The notes: generated by a model not told the origin, from the sequence alone. Positions 17,686-27,373 are shown, counted from the first letter of the stretch. The stretch: DNA of 64,000 bases from Sulfuriflexus mobilis (GCF_003967195.1 NZ_AP018725.1:558001-622000), one strand, 5' to 3'. Numbers and translations: made by a program.

Positions 17686-19872
17686 ATGAACAGGCGAACA
17701 TTCATCAAGGTGTCATTGGCGGCCGCGTCCGTTAGCGGAGGGCTGCTGCTCGGTTTCAATCTTGTTCAGCGTACACGTTTGGCATCTTCATCACCGACTG
17801 CATCAACGAAGGCCAGCCAGCAGGACGGCGTAGCGCTTGCGCCGAATGCATTTCTTCGAATTGGCACAGACAACACCGTAACCGTCATACTGCATAAGGC
17901 CGAGATGGGACAGGGCGTTTATACATCCCTGCCCATGCTTGTGGCGGAAGAACTTGAGGCGGATTGGGAGTCGATACGGGTTGAGATGGCGCCCGCGCAC
18001 CCTGATTTTTACCATACCGCATGGGGGCCCTTTCAGGGTACCGGGGCAAGTACCAGTGTCACCTCCACCTGGGAGCAGCTGCGCACCACGGGGGCGGTCG
18101 CCCGGGAGATGTTGATCGCGGCGGCCGCTCGCCAATGGGGGATACCGATGGAGCGCTGCCAGGCCCGTCAGGGGCTGGTACGCGACAAGGCGACGGGCAG
18201 ACAGCTGAGCTATGGTGAGCTGGCCATACTGGCCGCACAGATGCCGGTACCGGAAGTGGTCGCCCTGAAGGAACCAAAGGACTTCAAGATTATTGGTTCA
18301 TCGGTAAAGCGACTGGATAGCGAAGCCAAAATCACCGGCACGGCTGAATACGGTATTGATGTAACCCTGCCGGGCATGCTGACCGCGGTCATCTTACGGC
18401 CACCGGTTTTCGGGGCAAAGGCAAAGTCACTTGAAACCGGGGCGGCCATGGCCGTCAAGGGTGTGCGCCATGTTGTGGTTATCAATGAGGGGGTTGCGGT
18501 GGTGGCCGATAATTTCTGGGCGGCGAAAAAAGGCCGAGACGCACTGGATGTCAAATGGGACCCGGAATTCAACCACAACCTGTCGACACAGGTCTTACGG
18601 GAAAAATATGCGGCCTTAGCCAGAACCCCGGGACGCCTTGCGCACGAACAAGGGCACACACAAACAACGAATGCCGCGACAAACCGACATTTGATGGCTG
18701 AGTACGAGTTGCCGTATTTAGCGCATGCGCCAATGGAGCCGTTGAACTGCGTCGCCCACGTGCAAGCCGACGGTTGTGATATCTGGACCGGCACGCAGAT
18801 GCAAACCACCGATCAAAAGGCTGCAGCAGAGATAACGGGTCACGATATTAACGATGTCCGTATCCACACGACATTTCTTGGTGGCAGTTTTGGGCGTCGG
18901 GCGAATCCGCACGCTGACTATGTTCGTGAGGCGGTGCAGGTTTCCAAGACGATAGGAAATCTGCCGGTAAAGGTCATCTGGACCCGGGAGGATGATATAC
19001 GTGGTGGCTATTACCGCCCCATGCATTTTAGCCGACTGGAAGCGGAATTGGACAAGGACGGCTATCCGGTTGTTTGGCGCCACCGCCTGATCGGTGAGTC
19101 CATCGTCAAGGGGACGCCATTCGAAAAGGCACTGACACATGACGGTATTGACCATCTATCTGTGGAAGGCGCCGCCGATCACCCTTATCACATAGCGAAT
19201 CAACGCATCGAGTATCATCCCGTGGACAATGGCGTGCCGGTCCTCTGGTGGCGTTCCGTGGGTCACAGCTTTACGGCCTTTGCGGTGGAATCGTTTATCG
19301 ACGAGATCGCGACGGCGGCCGGGCATGATCCCTATACGCTGCGCATGCACCTGCTCAAGGGACATAGCCGTCATCAACGAGTATTGAAAATGGCTGCAGA
19401 GAAGGCCGGCTGGGGAGGCAAACACCCGGCGGGCATGGCACAGGGGCTTGCGCTTCACAAGTCTTTCAAGAGTATCGTCGCCCAGGTGGCCGAGGTAAAG
19501 ATTGAAGCCGATGGTTCGCCAACAGTCACGCGGGTGGTCTGTGTGGTGGATTGCGGTCTGGCTGTCGACCCACAGAATATACGCGCGCAGATGCAATCAG
19601 GAATTGTCTATGGGCTATCGGCGTTGTATGAGGAAATCACATTCAAGGAGGGACGTGTTCAACAGAGTAATTTTCATGATTATCCTGCCTTACGAATGGA
19701 TAAGATGCCGAAGATCGAGGTGTATATTCTGGAAACCGGTACTGAAATGGGCGGTATCGGCGAAGTCGGGACCCCGCCTGTGGCGCCGGCCGTATGTAAT
19801 GCCATCTATGCGGCGACGGGAAAGCGCCTGCGTCGTCTACCCATTAACCAGTCATTGCATACAGAAGCATAA
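17686..19872 (+). CDS. molybdopterin-binding large subunit of a xanthine dehydrogenase family enzyme (isoquinoline 1-oxidoreductase beta type)
   Basis: 728-residue catalytic subunit that would hydroxylate an N-heterocycle or aldehyde using a molybdenum cofactor. The N-terminus MNRRTFIKVSLAAASVSGG carries a twin-arginine signal, so the enzyme is probably periplasmic. The molybdopterin domains include GTGASTSVTSTW, FLGGSFGRRANP near 400 and the conserved catalytic Glu (about E693) in GGIGEVGTPP. IorB-type enzymes differ from classical xanthine dehydrogenases in lacking an FAD subunit. No cytochrome c subunit gene adjoins it, so the electron acceptor is unclear. The substrate cannot be read from sequence. 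Confidence 0.9.
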   Translation: MNRRTFIKVSLAAASVSGGLLLGFNLVQRTRLASSSPTASTKASQQDGVALAPNAFLRIGTDNTVTVILHKAEMGQGVYTSLPMLVAEELEADWESIRVEMAPAHPDFYHTAWGPFQGTGASTSVTSTWEQLRTTGAVAREMLIAAAARQWGIPMERCQARQGLVRDKATGRQLSYGELAILAAQMPVPEVVALKEPKDFKIIGSSVKRLDSEAKITGTAEYGIDVTLPGMLTAVILRPPVFGAKAKSLETGAAMAVKGVRHVVVINEGVAVVADNFWAAKKGRDALDVKWDPEFNHNLSTQVLREKYAALARTPGRLAHEQGHTQTTNAATNRHLMAEYELPYLAHAPMEPLNCVAHVQADGCDIWTGTQMQTTDQKAAAEITGHDINDVRIHTTFLGGSFGRRANPHADYVREAVQVSKTIGNLPVKVIWTREDDIRGGYYRPMHFSRLEAELDKDGYPVVWRHRLIGESIVKGTPFEKALTHDGIDHLSVEGAADHPYHIANQRIEYHPVDNGVPVLWWRSVGHSFTAFAVESFIDEIATAAGHDPYTLRMHLLKGHSRHQRVLKMAAEKAGWGGKHPAGMAQGLALHKSFKSIVAQVAEVKIEADGSPTVTRVVCVVDCGLAVDPQNIRAQMQSGIVYGLSALYEEITFKEGRVQQSNFHDYPALRMDKMPKIEVYILETGTEMGGIGEVGTPPVAPAVCNAIYAATGKRLRRLPINQSLHTEA

Positions 19873-20245
19873 GAAATATGTAGTACACATCAGCTCTGCC
19901 AACTTCCCGTGTCCATCGGCGGCCACCTCTGCGCACAATTAAAATTAATGTGAGCCGTACAAAGATGCTCATGTCTGCGCCAAATTTCCCTGCGTGTCAC
20001 GCCCTCATGCATGCCACTGTCCAGTCGTCCAGTATACGGTGTGGGGCCGATAAGATTTAATCAAACAACGTAAAGCCGGGCCATTTCGATGCCAGATTAT
20101 ATGGCATTGACGGCGTGGCGCTGCGTGGTAACGAATGGCAGGGAAAAGAAGTGTACGGGTTAGGTTTAAGCACTATCGACCGATGCTAGTGCCTTTATCC
20201 AAAATCGAATCAATATTAGTACAACGTTAAGGGAAGGAGACTCAA
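19873..20245. other. intergenic region with a possible gene remnant
   Basis: 373 bp. A 42-codon stretch at 20061-20189 is open to a stop and reads like protein (GHFDARLYGIDGVALRGNE), but it has no start codon with a ribosome site. It may be a leftover coding fragment. The last 30 bp hold the strong ribosome site of the next gene (GGGAAGGAGA). Confidence 0.3.
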
Positions 20246-21433
20246 ATGCGTTACAGACAATTTTTAGCTATGGCACTATTGGCGTTAGGCATGATGACAG
20301 GCCTCGTGGCCAATGCGAGTGATGATTATCACTGGTTGAGCAAGTCCGGAGGGGTATTTGCGGCAACTAACTCTCCAGAGGATAACGAAATCCTCTTCTA
20401 TCGTCGGGCATATGACGGCAGCCTGACATTCGTTGATAGATATTCGACAGGTGGACTAGGCACACCCATACAGACGCAGTTCGCCGGCCTGCCGGATCCA
20501 CTGGCCTCGCAGGGCTCGGTAATTCTAAGTGACGACAAGCGCTGGCTGCTTGTTACTAACGCCGGCAGCAGTGAGCTGAGCCTCTTCCGAGTGTATCGGG
20601 ATCGCCTGAAGCTTAGTGCCACGGTGGATTCAGGGGGTAAATTCCCGGTGAGTGTCACCGTGCATGATGACCTGGTTTATGTCATGAATGTGGGTGGCAC
20701 CGGCAACATTGTGGGTTTTGAACTGGATGACGGGACGCTGCGAAAGATCCCCAATTCTGTGCGCACATTGAACCTGAACGGCCCGGATGTCCCTGATACG
20801 CTGACGACGCCGAGCCAGATCGGCTTTACGCCAGAGGGGGACAAAATCATTGTTGCCGCAAAGTCCGATGAGATTCACGTATTCGAGCTGAATGAAGATG
20901 GTACGCCCAGCGATGTGCCCGTTACGTCACCGTCAGGCGGCGTACTGCCATTCTCATTCGACTTCGACAGAGAAGGTAGATTATTTGTTGGTGAGGTATT
21001 CGGTAATGCGCCATTCGGTGTGCTTAATGCCGGCGCCGTGTCTTCATACAATTTGTTAGAAGACGATAGTTTACAGGTCATCAGCAAATCGGTCGATAAC
21101 TTCCAGTTTGCGACGTGTTGGGTAGTGGTAGTTGGACCCTATCTCTATACGACCAACACGGAAAACAGCAATTTATCCGGCTACAAAATTGCGAAGGACG
21201 GTTCGCTTTCATTGTTGACGGCAGACGGCATTATCGCCAGCCCCGGCCCTGATACATTCCCGGCGGATATTGCGACAGCCAAAACCAAGTCGCGTCGCTA
21301 TCTCTTCACGACCAATACGCTTAGTGGGACTATCAGTACCTTCCTTATAAACAAGGACGGTAGTTTGACCTTACTCGGTTCAGTTCCGGGTCTCCCGGTG
21401 GCTGACGGTGCCCAGGGGATTGCTGCCTATTGA
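20246..21433 (+). CDS. exported beta-propeller protein, lactonase-like
   Basis: A 395-residue protein with a clear signal peptide (MRYRQFLAMALLALGMMTG, cleavage near ANA-SD). The mature part consists of repeated blades with motifs such as WLLVTNAGSSELSLFRV, LVYVMNVGGTGNIVGFEL, YLYTTNTENSNLSGYKI and YLFTTNTLSGTISTFLI. These are typical of the seven-bladed propeller of the 6-phosphogluconolactonase/lactonase family. Periplasmic or extracytoplasmic. Lactonase activity is not proven; many family members are only binding proteins. It stands alone, with its own terminator. Confidence 0.8.
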   Translation: MRYRQFLAMALLALGMMTGLVANASDDYHWLSKSGGVFAATNSPEDNEILFYRRAYDGSLTFVDRYSTGGLGTPIQTQFAGLPDPLASQGSVILSDDKRWLLVTNAGSSELSLFRVYRDRLKLSATVDSGGKFPVSVTVHDDLVYVMNVGGTGNIVGFELDDGTLRKIPNSVRTLNLNGPDVPDTLTTPSQIGFTPEGDKIIVAAKSDEIHVFELNEDGTPSDVPVTSPSGGVLPFSFDFDREGRLFVGEVFGNAPFGVLNAGAVSSYNLLEDDSLQVISKSVDNFQFATCWVVVVGPYLYTTNTENSNLSGYKIAKDGSLSLLTADGIIASPGPDTFPADIATAKTKSRRYLFTTNTLSGTISTFLINKDGSLTLLGSVPGLPVADGAQGIAAY

Positions 21434-21459
21434 GGCAGGAGAGAAACTTAGGCATAAGC

Positions 21460-21501
21460 GCGGGGCAGGCATTCTCTTGGATGTCTGTCCCGCTTTTTTT
21501 T
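21460..21501 (+). terminator. terminator of the beta-propeller gene
   Basis: A 13-bp stem (GCGGGGCAGGCAT with ATGTCTGTCCCGC, two G-U pairs) followed by eight T. Confidence 0.88.
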
Positions 21502-21658
21502 GTGTTCTTAGATAGTTAGCCATATCGATTCTGCAATACCATCCAGGTTGAGTCATGCATTCCCCGCATGAATGTAGTGCCGAAGACAGTATGTCAGCAC
21601 ATCTTCATAGTCATTAGAATTTTAGTCCGATAACATTGCATAGCGAGTGAATTCCAAT

Positions 21659-22339
21659 ATGAGTCTTGAGGTGTACTGGATTAGTGGCAGTCCCTATTGC
21701 TGGAGTATTTTATTATTGCTCAAGGCAAAAGGTATCGATTTCGTATCAAAACTGCTCAGCGTTGACAAGCAAGAACACAAATCTGCAGATTTTCTGGAGC
21801 TAAATCCGCGCGGTAGTGTCCCGGTCATCCGTGATGGTGATTTGGTTGTGTCTGAGAGCCTTGCCATCCTGATGTACCTGGATGCCCGGTTTTCGCATGA
21901 GCCAATGTTCGGGCAAGATGCAGTGGCGATTGCAAAGATATGGCAGTCTATATCGGAATTCAATAGCTACGTAGTTGACCCCATGTACACGATGGCCAGT
22001 ATGATATTCCGCAATACCGCGTCGGATAAACCTGACGAATTTGAGAATCTGACGACAAAGGTGACACCAGAATTCCAGCGTCTTGATGCGCTGCTGGATG
22101 ACACATTATTTTTGGCCGGAGAGACTATTACCGCTGCGGATATAGTCGCCTATCCTCGGTTCGCGCATTTTTTATTAGCCATAACCGAACCGGAGGCGCA
22201 GCCACTCGCCCGACAGTTTCTCCCATTTAAGGATCACTATCCTTCTATTAGTCGATGGATGGGGCGGATTGAACGCTTACCGGGTTTTCAAGCTACCTTT
22301 CCCCCGCACTGGCGAGAACTCTCAGCATCTGCGTGCTGA
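21659..22339 (+). CDS. glutathione S-transferase family protein
   Basis: Two-domain GST of 226 residues from the ATG at 21659 (an in-frame GTG at 21647 overlaps the GAG-type ribosome site). The thioredoxin-like N-domain has WISGSPYCWSILLLLKAKGI, then LNPRGSVPVIRDGDLVVSESLAILMYLD, where the cis-Pro and the Glu-Ser glutathione-contact pair lie. The helical C-domain contains FLAGETITAADIVAYPRF. Likely conjugates or reduces electrophiles in the cytoplasm. The next gene starts 23 bp after the stop, suggesting co-transcription. Confidence 0.9.
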   Translation: MSLEVYWISGSPYCWSILLLLKAKGIDFVSKLLSVDKQEHKSADFLELNPRGSVPVIRDGDLVVSESLAILMYLDARFSHEPMFGQDAVAIAKIWQSISEFNSYVVDPMYTMASMIFRNTASDKPDEFENLTTKVTPEFQRLDALLDDTLFLAGETITAADIVAYPRFAHFLLAITEPEAQPLARQFLPFKDHYPSISRWMGRIERLPGFQATFPPHWRELSASAC

Positions 22340-22362
22340 GTAAGTCAAATCAAGGAGTGAAC

Positions 22363-23016
22363 ATGATGACTTTACAAGAGCAACTGGAGCAGGTGACCAA
22401 TGACACATTACCGCAGCTGCCCGCAGCCATTTTACAGAAAGTCGATGGTGGCTATAGGTCAATGCTTGACATGGAGTTGGAGAGTTTTGCGCTTGGCGTC
22501 AATGATATGGCGCCGGATTTCTCATTGCCCAATGCGTACGGTGAGCCCCAACAACTTTCAGAACTCTTGCGTACCGGTAGTGTGGTGTTGACGTTCTACC
22601 GCGGGATCTGGTGCCCATATTGCCAGGTCCAGCTACGTGCCTATCAGAAAATATTGCCTGAGATGCGGGAAAATGGTGCTCATCTTATAGCCATCTCTCC
22701 CCAGGTTCCGGATACATCTCTGCAGACACAGAATGAATGGCAACTGGGCTTCGAAGTGCTGAGTGACGTAAAGAATGTTGTCGCGGGTCGATACGGTATT
22801 TGTTATGACATTCCCCGTGACCATGTCGACTTACTGGAGATCATCGGCTTTTCTCTGGAAAAAAATTATGAAGACGAACGAGCTATATTACCGCTGGCGG
22901 CCACCTTTGTAATCGACAGGGGCGGGTATATCCGCTGGTGTTTCGTCGATCGTAATTACCGCAAGCGAGCCGAGCCTGAAGCAATTCTGGCAGCGATTAA
23001 AGCACTGCGCACATAA
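22363..23016 (+). CDS. peroxiredoxin-like protein, AhpC/TSA family
   Basis: 217 residues from the ATG at 22363, which has AAGGAG 5 bases upstream; longer starts back to 22333 overlap the GST gene. The thioredoxin-fold core has DFSLPNAYGEPQQL, VVLTFYRGIWCPYC (CxxC at C84/C87), LIAISPQ and ATFVIDRGGYIRWCF. The CPYC motif is typical of the peroxiredoxin-like group that reduces peroxides with thiols. Partner of the GST gene in a likely two-gene redox operon. Confidence 0.88.
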   Translation: MMTLQEQLEQVTNDTLPQLPAAILQKVDGGYRSMLDMELESFALGVNDMAPDFSLPNAYGEPQQLSELLRTGSVVLTFYRGIWCPYCQVQLRAYQKILPEMRENGAHLIAISPQVPDTSLQTQNEWQLGFEVLSDVKNVVAGRYGICYDIPRDHVDLLEIIGFSLEKNYEDERAILPLAATFVIDRGGYIRWCFVDRNYRKRAEPEAILAAIKALRT

Positions 23017-23132
23017 TATAGCTGTATGCAATTGGCTGTGACGTATCTCGTTGTGCGTGACGAGTACGATTGCCTGGTGCGGCATGCCATAGCTGACACA
23101 AAGTGATTTCAGTGCCGAGTCATGAGAAGACC

Positions 23133-23152
23133 TACTGTACACCTGGCCAGTA
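23133..23152. promoter_or_regulatory. weak lux-box-like dyad before the alcohol dehydrogenase gene
   Basis: Arms TACTG and CAGTA enclose ten bases, giving a CT-N12-AG pattern like LuxR-type operators. It lies 67 bp before the start codon. It may be chance. Confidence 0.22.
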
Positions 23153-23218
23153 TACGTTACCCGTCATATCCTGTTTTATAGATATTCATGAAGGCATTTC
23201 AGGAATAGGAGAGAATTG

Positions 23219-24319
23219 ATGGCGATGTTGGCAACAGCGGCGGTTGTCCATGAAGCGAATGGACCGTTTTCATTTGAAGACGTTGAAATTGAAGATCTGC
23301 GTAGTGACGAAGTCCTGGTAAGGATCGAAGCCAGCGGTATTTGCCACACGGACCTTGTCGCGCAACGACTGACCCCGTTGCCTGCGGTTTTTGGTCATGA
23401 AGGGGCGGGGATTGTGGAAGCAGTAGGTTCCGCCGTCAGCAGGGTAAAAAAGGGTGAACGGGTAATCATCTCGTATCCATTCTGTGGCATGTGCGCCTCA
23501 TGCATGGAGGGCCATCCGTATCATTGTGACGATCATATGTCATTAGGTTTTGCGGGCACCCGTCATGATGGTAGTCACACCATCAAATCTAGTAGTGGCC
23601 CCATGTCAGGTGCTTTCTTTCAGCAGTCGTCGTTTGCCAGTTATTCGATTACGCCTGAACGAAATGTCATTCCCGTCGGTGCAGATCATATGCCGGCAAT
23701 GCTGGCGGCTATCCCGTGCGGCGTGCAAACGGGTGCAGGGTCTATCTTGAATACGTTGAAGGTGGGCCCAAAAGAAGGCCTGGCTGTATTTGGAGCGGGC
23801 AGTGTAGGTTTGAGTGCAATAATGGCGGGTAAACTGGTCGGTGCGTCACCCTTGATTGCGGTTGATGTTGTTGAAGAACGGCTCAACCTGGCCTATGAGC
23901 TCGGGGCGACCCACGTCATCAATGCCCGTGACGGCGATGTCGTCGCGCGTATTCTGGAAATCGCCCCTAAGGGGGTCAACTTTTCGTTAGAGACGTCGGC
24001 GAATGAACAGGCATTGAACGATGCGATTGGCTGCCTGAGTACGGGAGGGCAATGTGGGATGGTGATCGCGCCACACTTTGGGGAAACCTATCCGTTTTCG
24101 CCGACCGAAATATTCAGGCGGGCAGCCAGTTTGAAAGGCATTATACAGGGCTCATCGGTGCCCAATACATTTTTGCCAAAACTCATTGAATTTAACAGGC
24201 AAGGCAGATTCCCCTATGACCGACTGATAACCACCTATGATTTTTCTGATATTAACCGTGCGATAGACGAAATGAAAAATGGTAAGACTATCAAGCCGGT
24301 GCTTCTAATGGATAAATAG
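23219..24319 (+). CDS. zinc-dependent alcohol dehydrogenase, aryl-alcohol type
   Basis: 366-residue medium-chain dehydrogenase. Catalytic zinc ligands C42 (GICHTD) and H60-E61 (GHEGAG) are present. The structural zinc site has C89, C92, C95 and C103 (CGMCASCMEGHPYHC). The Rossmann motif GAGSVGLSA is near 190. Overall layout (HDGSHTI, FFQQSSFASYSI, CGVQTGAGSIL) matches NAD-dependent aryl/benzyl alcohol dehydrogenases such as XylB. AGGAGAGA precedes the ATG at 23219. The SRPBCC gene follows closely, so the two probably form an operon. Confidence 0.9.
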   Translation: MAMLATAAVVHEANGPFSFEDVEIEDLRSDEVLVRIEASGICHTDLVAQRLTPLPAVFGHEGAGIVEAVGSAVSRVKKGERVIISYPFCGMCASCMEGHPYHCDDHMSLGFAGTRHDGSHTIKSSSGPMSGAFFQQSSFASYSITPERNVIPVGADHMPAMLAAIPCGVQTGAGSILNTLKVGPKEGLAVFGAGSVGLSAIMAGKLVGASPLIAVDVVEERLNLAYELGATHVINARDGDVVARILEIAPKGVNFSLETSANEQALNDAIGCLSTGGQCGMVIAPHFGETYPFSPTEIFRRAASLKGIIQGSSVPNTFLPKLIEFNRQGRFPYDRLITTYDFSDINRAIDEMKNGKTIKPVLLMDK

Positions 24320-24352
24320 AAGTTGTATTCGAAATATGAAGGAGAACAGCAT

Positions 24353-24808
24353 TTGCAAAATGTATCAGTAAAGATTTACGTAAGCGCTATCATCAACGCC
24401 CCTGTGGAACAGGTATGGAATCGTGTAAGGAGTTTCTGTCCAACATGGCACCCGGACGTAGTCGATTGCCATATCGAGAATGACGAGGGGGATACTAGCG
24501 TTGGCTGTATCCGGAATTTCCACGTTCAGGATGGCGGTAATGTGCGCGAGCAATTACTGGCATTAACGGATGTGGGCCGAAGTTATTCATACACCATTAT
24601 TGAATCGCCGATGCCAGTACATGGTTACGTGGCTGAGCTTAAGTTGCAGCCTGTAACAGAAGGGGGTACTACCTATGCGCAGTGGACCGCGGACTTCGAA
24701 TGTCCGGCTGAAGAACGGGAAAACCTCGAAAATCTCATCCAAGGTATATTCAAGCGTGGCTTAGACACCCTGCAAACAAGGGTGCCAAAAAAAACCGCCA
24801 ATATGTAG
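24353..24808 (+). CDS. SRPBCC (START/Bet v1-like) family protein
   Basis: A 151-residue protein with the ligand-binding START-like fold, seen from YVSAIINAPVEQVWNRVRSF at the start, the WHP motif, LLALTDVGRSYSYTIIESPMPVHGY and a long C-terminal helix. No ATG fits; the TTG at 24353 is preceded by AAGGAG with 8-base spacing and is the probable start. Proteins of this type bind hydrophobic small molecules or act as cyclases. Immediately downstream of the alcohol dehydrogenase gene. Confidence 0.78.
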   Translation: MQNVSVKIYVSAIINAPVEQVWNRVRSFCPTWHPDVVDCHIENDEGDTSVGCIRNFHVQDGGNVREQLLALTDVGRSYSYTIIESPMPVHGYVAELKLQPVTEGGTTYAQWTADFECPAEERENLENLIQGIFKRGLDTLQTRVPKKTANM

Positions 24809-24874
24809 ATACCCTGATGAGCACAAGACAACAATCCAGTTTAAAAACAATTCTTTATTGCCGGAGTACATGAC

Positions 24875-26023
24875 ATGGACAGTCAGCGCCGTAAAATACT
24901 ACGTTCAACACTAGCCTTGTCTGCAGGCTCTCTGGTGGGTCAAACCACCCTTGCAGGTGGGCTTGGTTCCTCTGCGCCCCCAACCGGTTTGAGGCGCATC
25001 GCCATTGAAGAGGCATTCGCAACACCCGAGTTATTTGAACAGTGGCAAACTGTACTGGCAGACCCGGCATCCCATGAACCCGGTTTTAAGGCACTGTATC
25101 GCCCATTTCTTAATAGCCCTGCGACCCGACCAATACGCGATAGGCTATTAGACCTAGGCGAGCTGCGTCTGAATGATATGAAAAATGCAGGTGTTGATTT
25201 CCAGGTGCTATCCATCACGGCGCCGGGCCTTCAGGTGTTCTCACCTGCTAAAGCCACATCGTTTGCCCAGAAGACCAACGATCGATTGGCAGAGGTGGTA
25301 CAGGAGCATCCACAGCGTTTTGCCGGGCTGGCCGCAGTGGCGCCACAAGCGCCGGGCCAGGCCGCACGGGAGTTAGAGCGGGCGATCACCTCGCTTGGCC
25401 TTAAAGGGGCGATCATCAATTCACATACGCAGGGCCGCTACCTGGATGATAAATACTATCGTGTGATCTTCGAAACTGCACAGGCACTCGATGTCCCGAT
25501 TTATTTGCATCCACGCACGCCATCGCCCGACATGATGGCCCCCTATTCGAACTATGGCCTTGAGGGAGCAGGGTGGGGATTTGCAGCCGAGACCAGTTTG
25601 CACGCCATGCGCCTAATCCTTAGCGGGCTATTCGATGAATTGCCCAGGTTGAAGATCATCCTGGGACACCTCGGTGAGGGACTGCCATTTTGGTTATCGC
25701 GAATCGATAGTCGTTTTGCTAACAAGACCTGGACAGATTTAGATAGCTCGGGAAGTTTGCGACGCCTGAAGAAGGCGCCAAGCGAATATATCAGGGATAA
25801 CTTTTATATCGCTACCAGCGGTATGCATTGGCACCCTGTGCTGATGTTTGCCCATTCGGTCATTGGTGCCGATCGCCTCTTATTTGCGGCCGATTATCCC
25901 TACGAATCGTCCGCAGAAGCGGTAAGACAACTCGATAGTGCACCAATGAGCGATAAGGATAAAAAGAAGATATATCAAACAAACGCTGAATCTCTATTAA
26001 AACTCTCAACCAGTATATCCTGA
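24875..26023 (+). CDS. Tat-exported amidohydrolase family protein
   Basis: 382 residues. The N-terminus MDSQRRKILRSTLALSAGS is a twin-arginine-like signal, unusual for this fold. The body is an amidohydrolase_2 TIM barrel: RIAIEEAFATPEL (the usual His-x-His is replaced by E-E-A), LHPRTPSP, LKIILGHLGEGLPF and LLFAADYPYES. The layout resembles gamma-resorcylate and other ACMSD-type decarboxylases, where Glu in the first motif is a metal ligand. It may decarboxylate or hydrolyse an aromatic compound in the periplasm. Exact reaction unknown. Confidence 0.82.
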   Translation: MDSQRRKILRSTLALSAGSLVGQTTLAGGLGSSAPPTGLRRIAIEEAFATPELFEQWQTVLADPASHEPGFKALYRPFLNSPATRPIRDRLLDLGELRLNDMKNAGVDFQVLSITAPGLQVFSPAKATSFAQKTNDRLAEVVQEHPQRFAGLAAVAPQAPGQAARELERAITSLGLKGAIINSHTQGRYLDDKYYRVIFETAQALDVPIYLHPRTPSPDMMAPYSNYGLEGAGWGFAAETSLHAMRLILSGLFDELPRLKIILGHLGEGLPFWLSRIDSRFANKTWTDLDSSGSLRRLKKAPSEYIRDNFYIATSGMHWHPVLMFAHSVIGADRLLFAADYPYESSAEAVRQLDSAPMSDKDKKKIYQTNAESLLKLSTSIS

Positions 26024-26409
26024 CCGGCAGTATCAATAACACAGGGCATTTCAGTTGATGGTTGATGCCGAAATCCCATTCTTCAGCCCCGTAGGATGAG
26101 AGAGAGATTAATGCGAGTCACGCACTACTGCCTTGCCCCTGAAGGGGTTTTTGAGTGGTGGTGATGGGCCTAGGCTGTACTTTGACAAGGGATTGTCTAG
26201 GACTAGTCCACCTTATTGTGGGGCATGCGGTGTTGTATAGACGATACCGGGTGCCTTTATGGTCGCGATTGTGTGAACGGCCCCTAGTGAGCAGAGGGAT
26301 TGCATACGATCTTGCGTAAAATGGATGCCGGCGTATTGAAAACTCATGGATTAACCTTGGGTAGATGCCCGGCAATGATTGAGTAGCGTCGTATAGGTAG
26401 GAGACCAGG
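26024..26409. other. intergenic region, no gene seen
   Basis: 386 bp. The only structure noted is CCCCTGAAGGGG followed by TTTTT at 26136-26152, a weak terminator-like hairpin. A 118-codon minus-strand frame here runs into the next gene and is not credible. Confidence 0.45.
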
Positions 26410-27336
26410 ATGATGACAGAAATTGCAGTATTAGGTCTGGGGGCCATGGGTTCACGAATGGCGCGTAAACTCATTGAGGCCGGCTATCGAGTGGTTGGAT
26501 ACAATCGTACCCCGGATAATGCCGGGATTTTAGAGGCAGAGGGCGTGCATTTCGCAAATAGCCCTAGAGAAGCTGCCGCACAGGCTGACATTGTAATCAG
26601 TATGGTTAGCGATGATGCCGCCTCACGTGCTATTTGGTTATCACCAGACTCAGGTGCGGTGCACGGATTGCGCCCTGGTAGTATTGTGATTGAATCGAGC
26701 ACGCTCTCACTTCAGTGGATACACGATCTTGGGACAGTCATTAGACAACATGGCGCGGAATTTCTGGACGCCCCGGTGGCCGGTTCCAGACCTCAGGCTG
26801 AGGCAGGTCAATTAATTTATTTCGTGGGTGGGTCGGAACAGGCCCTTGAAAGAACCCGCGAGGTGCTTTCCACAATGGGCGCTACGGTGCATCATGTTGG
26901 GCCGAATGGTTCCGGTATAATGATGAAACTCGCGGTCAATGCGATTTTTGGGATCCAGGTGGCGGCTTTCGCTGAAATGCTGGGAATGCTTGAAAAATGC
27001 GGTATTGCGATTAAGGATACGGTACAGATATTGAATGAATTGCCTACTACTAGCCCGGCGCTAAAGAATGTTGCGAATCAGATGGCGCAACAAGCCTTCT
27101 CGCCCCTTTTTCCAATTGATTTAGTGGAGAAAGATTTTCGTTATGTGCTGGAAGCCGCAATAGGTGCTGGCGCATTGGTGCCGACATCGAATACCGTCCA
27201 GGAAGTCTTTATGAATGCCAAGCTACAGGGTTACGGCGAGGACAACATTTCTGGCGTCGTCCAACTCTATACTTCTGAGTCGAACGAACAACGGGGAAGA
27301 AATCAAGAGGGCGTCTCGCAGAGTCAGGTTAACTGA
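26410..27336 (+). CDS. NAD(P)-dependent beta-hydroxyacid dehydrogenase
   Basis: 308 residues of the 3-hydroxyisobutyrate/tartronate semialdehyde reductase family. The Rossmann motif LGLGAMGSRMARKLIEAGY is at 8-26, followed by YNRTPDN. The substrate motif DAPVAGSRPQAEAGQL is near 119, and the catalytic Lys lies in GSGIMMKLAVNAIFG near 180. DLVEKDFRYVLEAA follows. GGAGACC precedes the ATG. It would oxidise a hydroxyacid or reduce a semialdehyde or imine. It is convergent with the LysR gene. Confidence 0.88.
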   Translation: MMTEIAVLGLGAMGSRMARKLIEAGYRVVGYNRTPDNAGILEAEGVHFANSPREAAAQADIVISMVSDDAASRAIWLSPDSGAVHGLRPGSIVIESSTLSLQWIHDLGTVIRQHGAEFLDAPVAGSRPQAEAGQLIYFVGGSEQALERTREVLSTMGATVHHVGPNGSGIMMKLAVNAIFGIQVAAFAEMLGMLEKCGIAIKDTVQILNELPTTSPALKNVANQMAQQAFSPLFPIDLVEKDFRYVLEAAIGAGALVPTSNTVQEVFMNAKLQGYGEDNISGVVQLYTSESNEQRGRNQEGVSQSQVN

Positions 27337-27373
27337 CAGGAACTAACCGTGAATACGCCATATCCATAATAGC

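Noticed and set aside
26118-26474. 118-codon minus-strand frame before the hydroxyacid dehydrogenase gene
   Set aside because: It overlaps the start of a clear gene and its translation looks like non-coding sequence.
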